Of a DNA stretch of 6,644 nt, positions 5,965-6,644 are shown in pieces; the stretch's first letter is position 1; each line of letters begins with the position of its first letter. The notes beneath the pieces are model-generated. The model saw only the letters and a list, made by a program, of their open reading frames with translations, was not told the DNA's origin and ran no database searches. The translations under genes and the position numbers were made by a program. The stretch is from Candidatus Segetimicrobium genomatis (GTDB lineage: Bacteria; Sysuimicrobiota; Sysuimicrobiia; Sysuimicrobiales; Segetimicrobiaceae): the NCBI GenBank assembly GCA_005883865.1, contig VBAO01000134.1, positions 1 to 6,644 of the forward strand, given 5' to 3'.

Positions 5965-6644
5965 TCAGACGCTGCGGGCAGCCCCTGAGGTGAGCAGGCC
6001 GGTGTCCACCGTTCCCTCGATGCGGGCCACCATGGCCTTGAACTCCCGCTCGATTACCTCGAGCGTATCGTCCTCCCAGACGAGCCTCTGGAAGGGTGTC
6101 GCGAAGGGCAGTTGCGCGCCAATCTGAAAGCCCTCCTGGCGCATGAACTCCTCGGTCGTTTGCGGCACGGTCGACGTTATGATTTTGAAGATGAGAAGAC
6201 GCGCACGTTCGTTCATGGCCGCCAGGAACAGCGGGCCATTGTTGACACCGAGGTTCAGGTAGCTCAACTCGTACAGCGCCATCCGGAGGCCGACGTTCCA
6301 TGATGGTTCGCGGAACACCTCGAAGCCCTCGAGGTTAGCCGGCAATGGATCCAGGGTCCGTGCGGTGTCGAGCACGAACACGGGGACAAATTTTTCCGGA
6401 TCAAGACGGCGGGCGAACGCCGTCCAGGCGCCGAGATTACTGTTCCGCGCCGTCATGAAATCGTAGTCGCGGAGGGTCACGCTGATCACCCGCCGCCCGT
6501 TAACGCGCGGCGCCATCCAGCGCTCGACATACCGGAGTCCCTGCACGGAGCCGCGGAGAACGCCGATCCCAGCAAGCTCATCAGAGCGGAGCGTCAGGAG
6601 CTCCGATGGATGGTGCGACACGGGCAACGCCGGCTCGTAATGCT
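5965..6644 (-). CDS. Protein of unknown function, 5' end outside the window; possibly glycosyltransferase-related
   Basis: The minus-strand frame is open from the right edge (6644) to TGA at 5967-5965, leaving 225 residues. A TTG at 6627 and a GTG at 6621 are possible starts, but neither has a clear Shine-Dalgarno sequence, and the frame continues upstream (HYEPA), so I treat the gene as truncated by the window. I do not recognise a named family with confidence. The order of elements is ISVTLRDYDF near the start, then an RNSNLGAW segment, a VPVFVLDT strand, LNLGVNNGPLFLAAMN in the middle and FATPFQRLVWEDD near the end. Strand-helix alternation and a glycine-rich NNGP segment before a hydrophobic helix resemble the C-terminal half of GT-B glycosyltransferases such as the heptosyltransferase type; this is a guess from pattern. 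No signal peptide or membrane segment is visible. Base composition is lower in GC (57% in 6121-6300) than the operon it faces, so separate acquisition is possible. Confidence 0.7.
   Translation of the reverse strand, partial: HYEPALPVSHHPSELLTLRSDELAGIGVLRGSVQGLRYVERWMAPRVNGRRVISVTLRDYDFMTARNSNLGAWTAFARRLDPEKFVPVFVLDTARTLDPLPANLEGFEVFREPSWNVGLRMALYELSYLNLGVNNGPLFLAAMNERARLLIFKIITSTVPQTTEEFMRQEGFQIGAQLPFATPFQRLVWEDDTLEVIEREFKAMVARIEGTVDTGLLTSGAARSV

Noticed and set aside
4229..6127. A 632-codon open frame on the plus strand overlapping the fusion protein in another frame
   Set aside because: The translation is an Arg/Pro/Gly-rich shadow without domains, and it runs through the convergent gap into the opposite gene. 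The overlapped frame holds all transferase motifs.

Overview
The window comes from a high-GC bacterial chromosome; hand counts give about 68% G+C in 4681-4860. At its left edge is the 5' end of the gene for ribosomal protein L13. The rest is a compact surface-polysaccharide locus. The lineage cannot be fixed from this sequence: GC content and the L13 N-terminus fit many uncultured high-GC phyla, and I do not name one.

Layout, left to right. Positions 1-175 (minus) encode the first 58 residues of L13 (rplM), with a good Shine-Dalgarno sequence. A near-consensus sigma-70-type promoter (TTGACA, 18 nt, TACAAT) lies at 248-277, and its -35 box overlaps the stop codon of the next gene. Positions 274-1620 (minus) encode a UDP-glucose 6-dehydrogenase-family enzyme. 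A divergent gap of about 120-180 bp follows, depending on where the next gene starts. The plus-strand operon then has three genes: an extended-SDR sugar-nucleotide epimerase/decarboxylase (1743 or 1797 to 2780), a second nucleotide-sugar dehydrogenase of the UDP-GlcNAc/ManNAc dehydrogenase type (2777-4114, overlapping the previous stop by 4 nt), and a 594-residue membrane protein (4131-5915). Converging on this operon from the right edge is a minus-strand gene of unknown function (5965-6644, 5' end outside the window). It is visibly less GC-rich, about 57% in 6121-6300.

How the genes may work together (inference). The two dehydrogenases would make different UDP-uronic acids, for example UDP-GlcA and UDP-GlcNAcA/ManNAcA. 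The SDR enzyme would epimerise or decarboxylate one of these or their precursors. The membrane protein begins with a WecA/MraY-type domain that should load a sugar-1-phosphate onto undecaprenyl phosphate and so start a repeat unit. Its second half looks like the membrane and nucleotide-binding part of CapD/WbpM-type proteins but stops before any catalytic domain. This fusion is the most unusual item in the window. Other points worth checking are the missing normal start codon of the SDR gene, which has an excellent Shine-Dalgarno sequence placed in front of an ACG codon, and the unidentified, compositionally distinct gene at the right edge. I found no RNA genes, CRISPR arrays, insertion sequences or long repeats.
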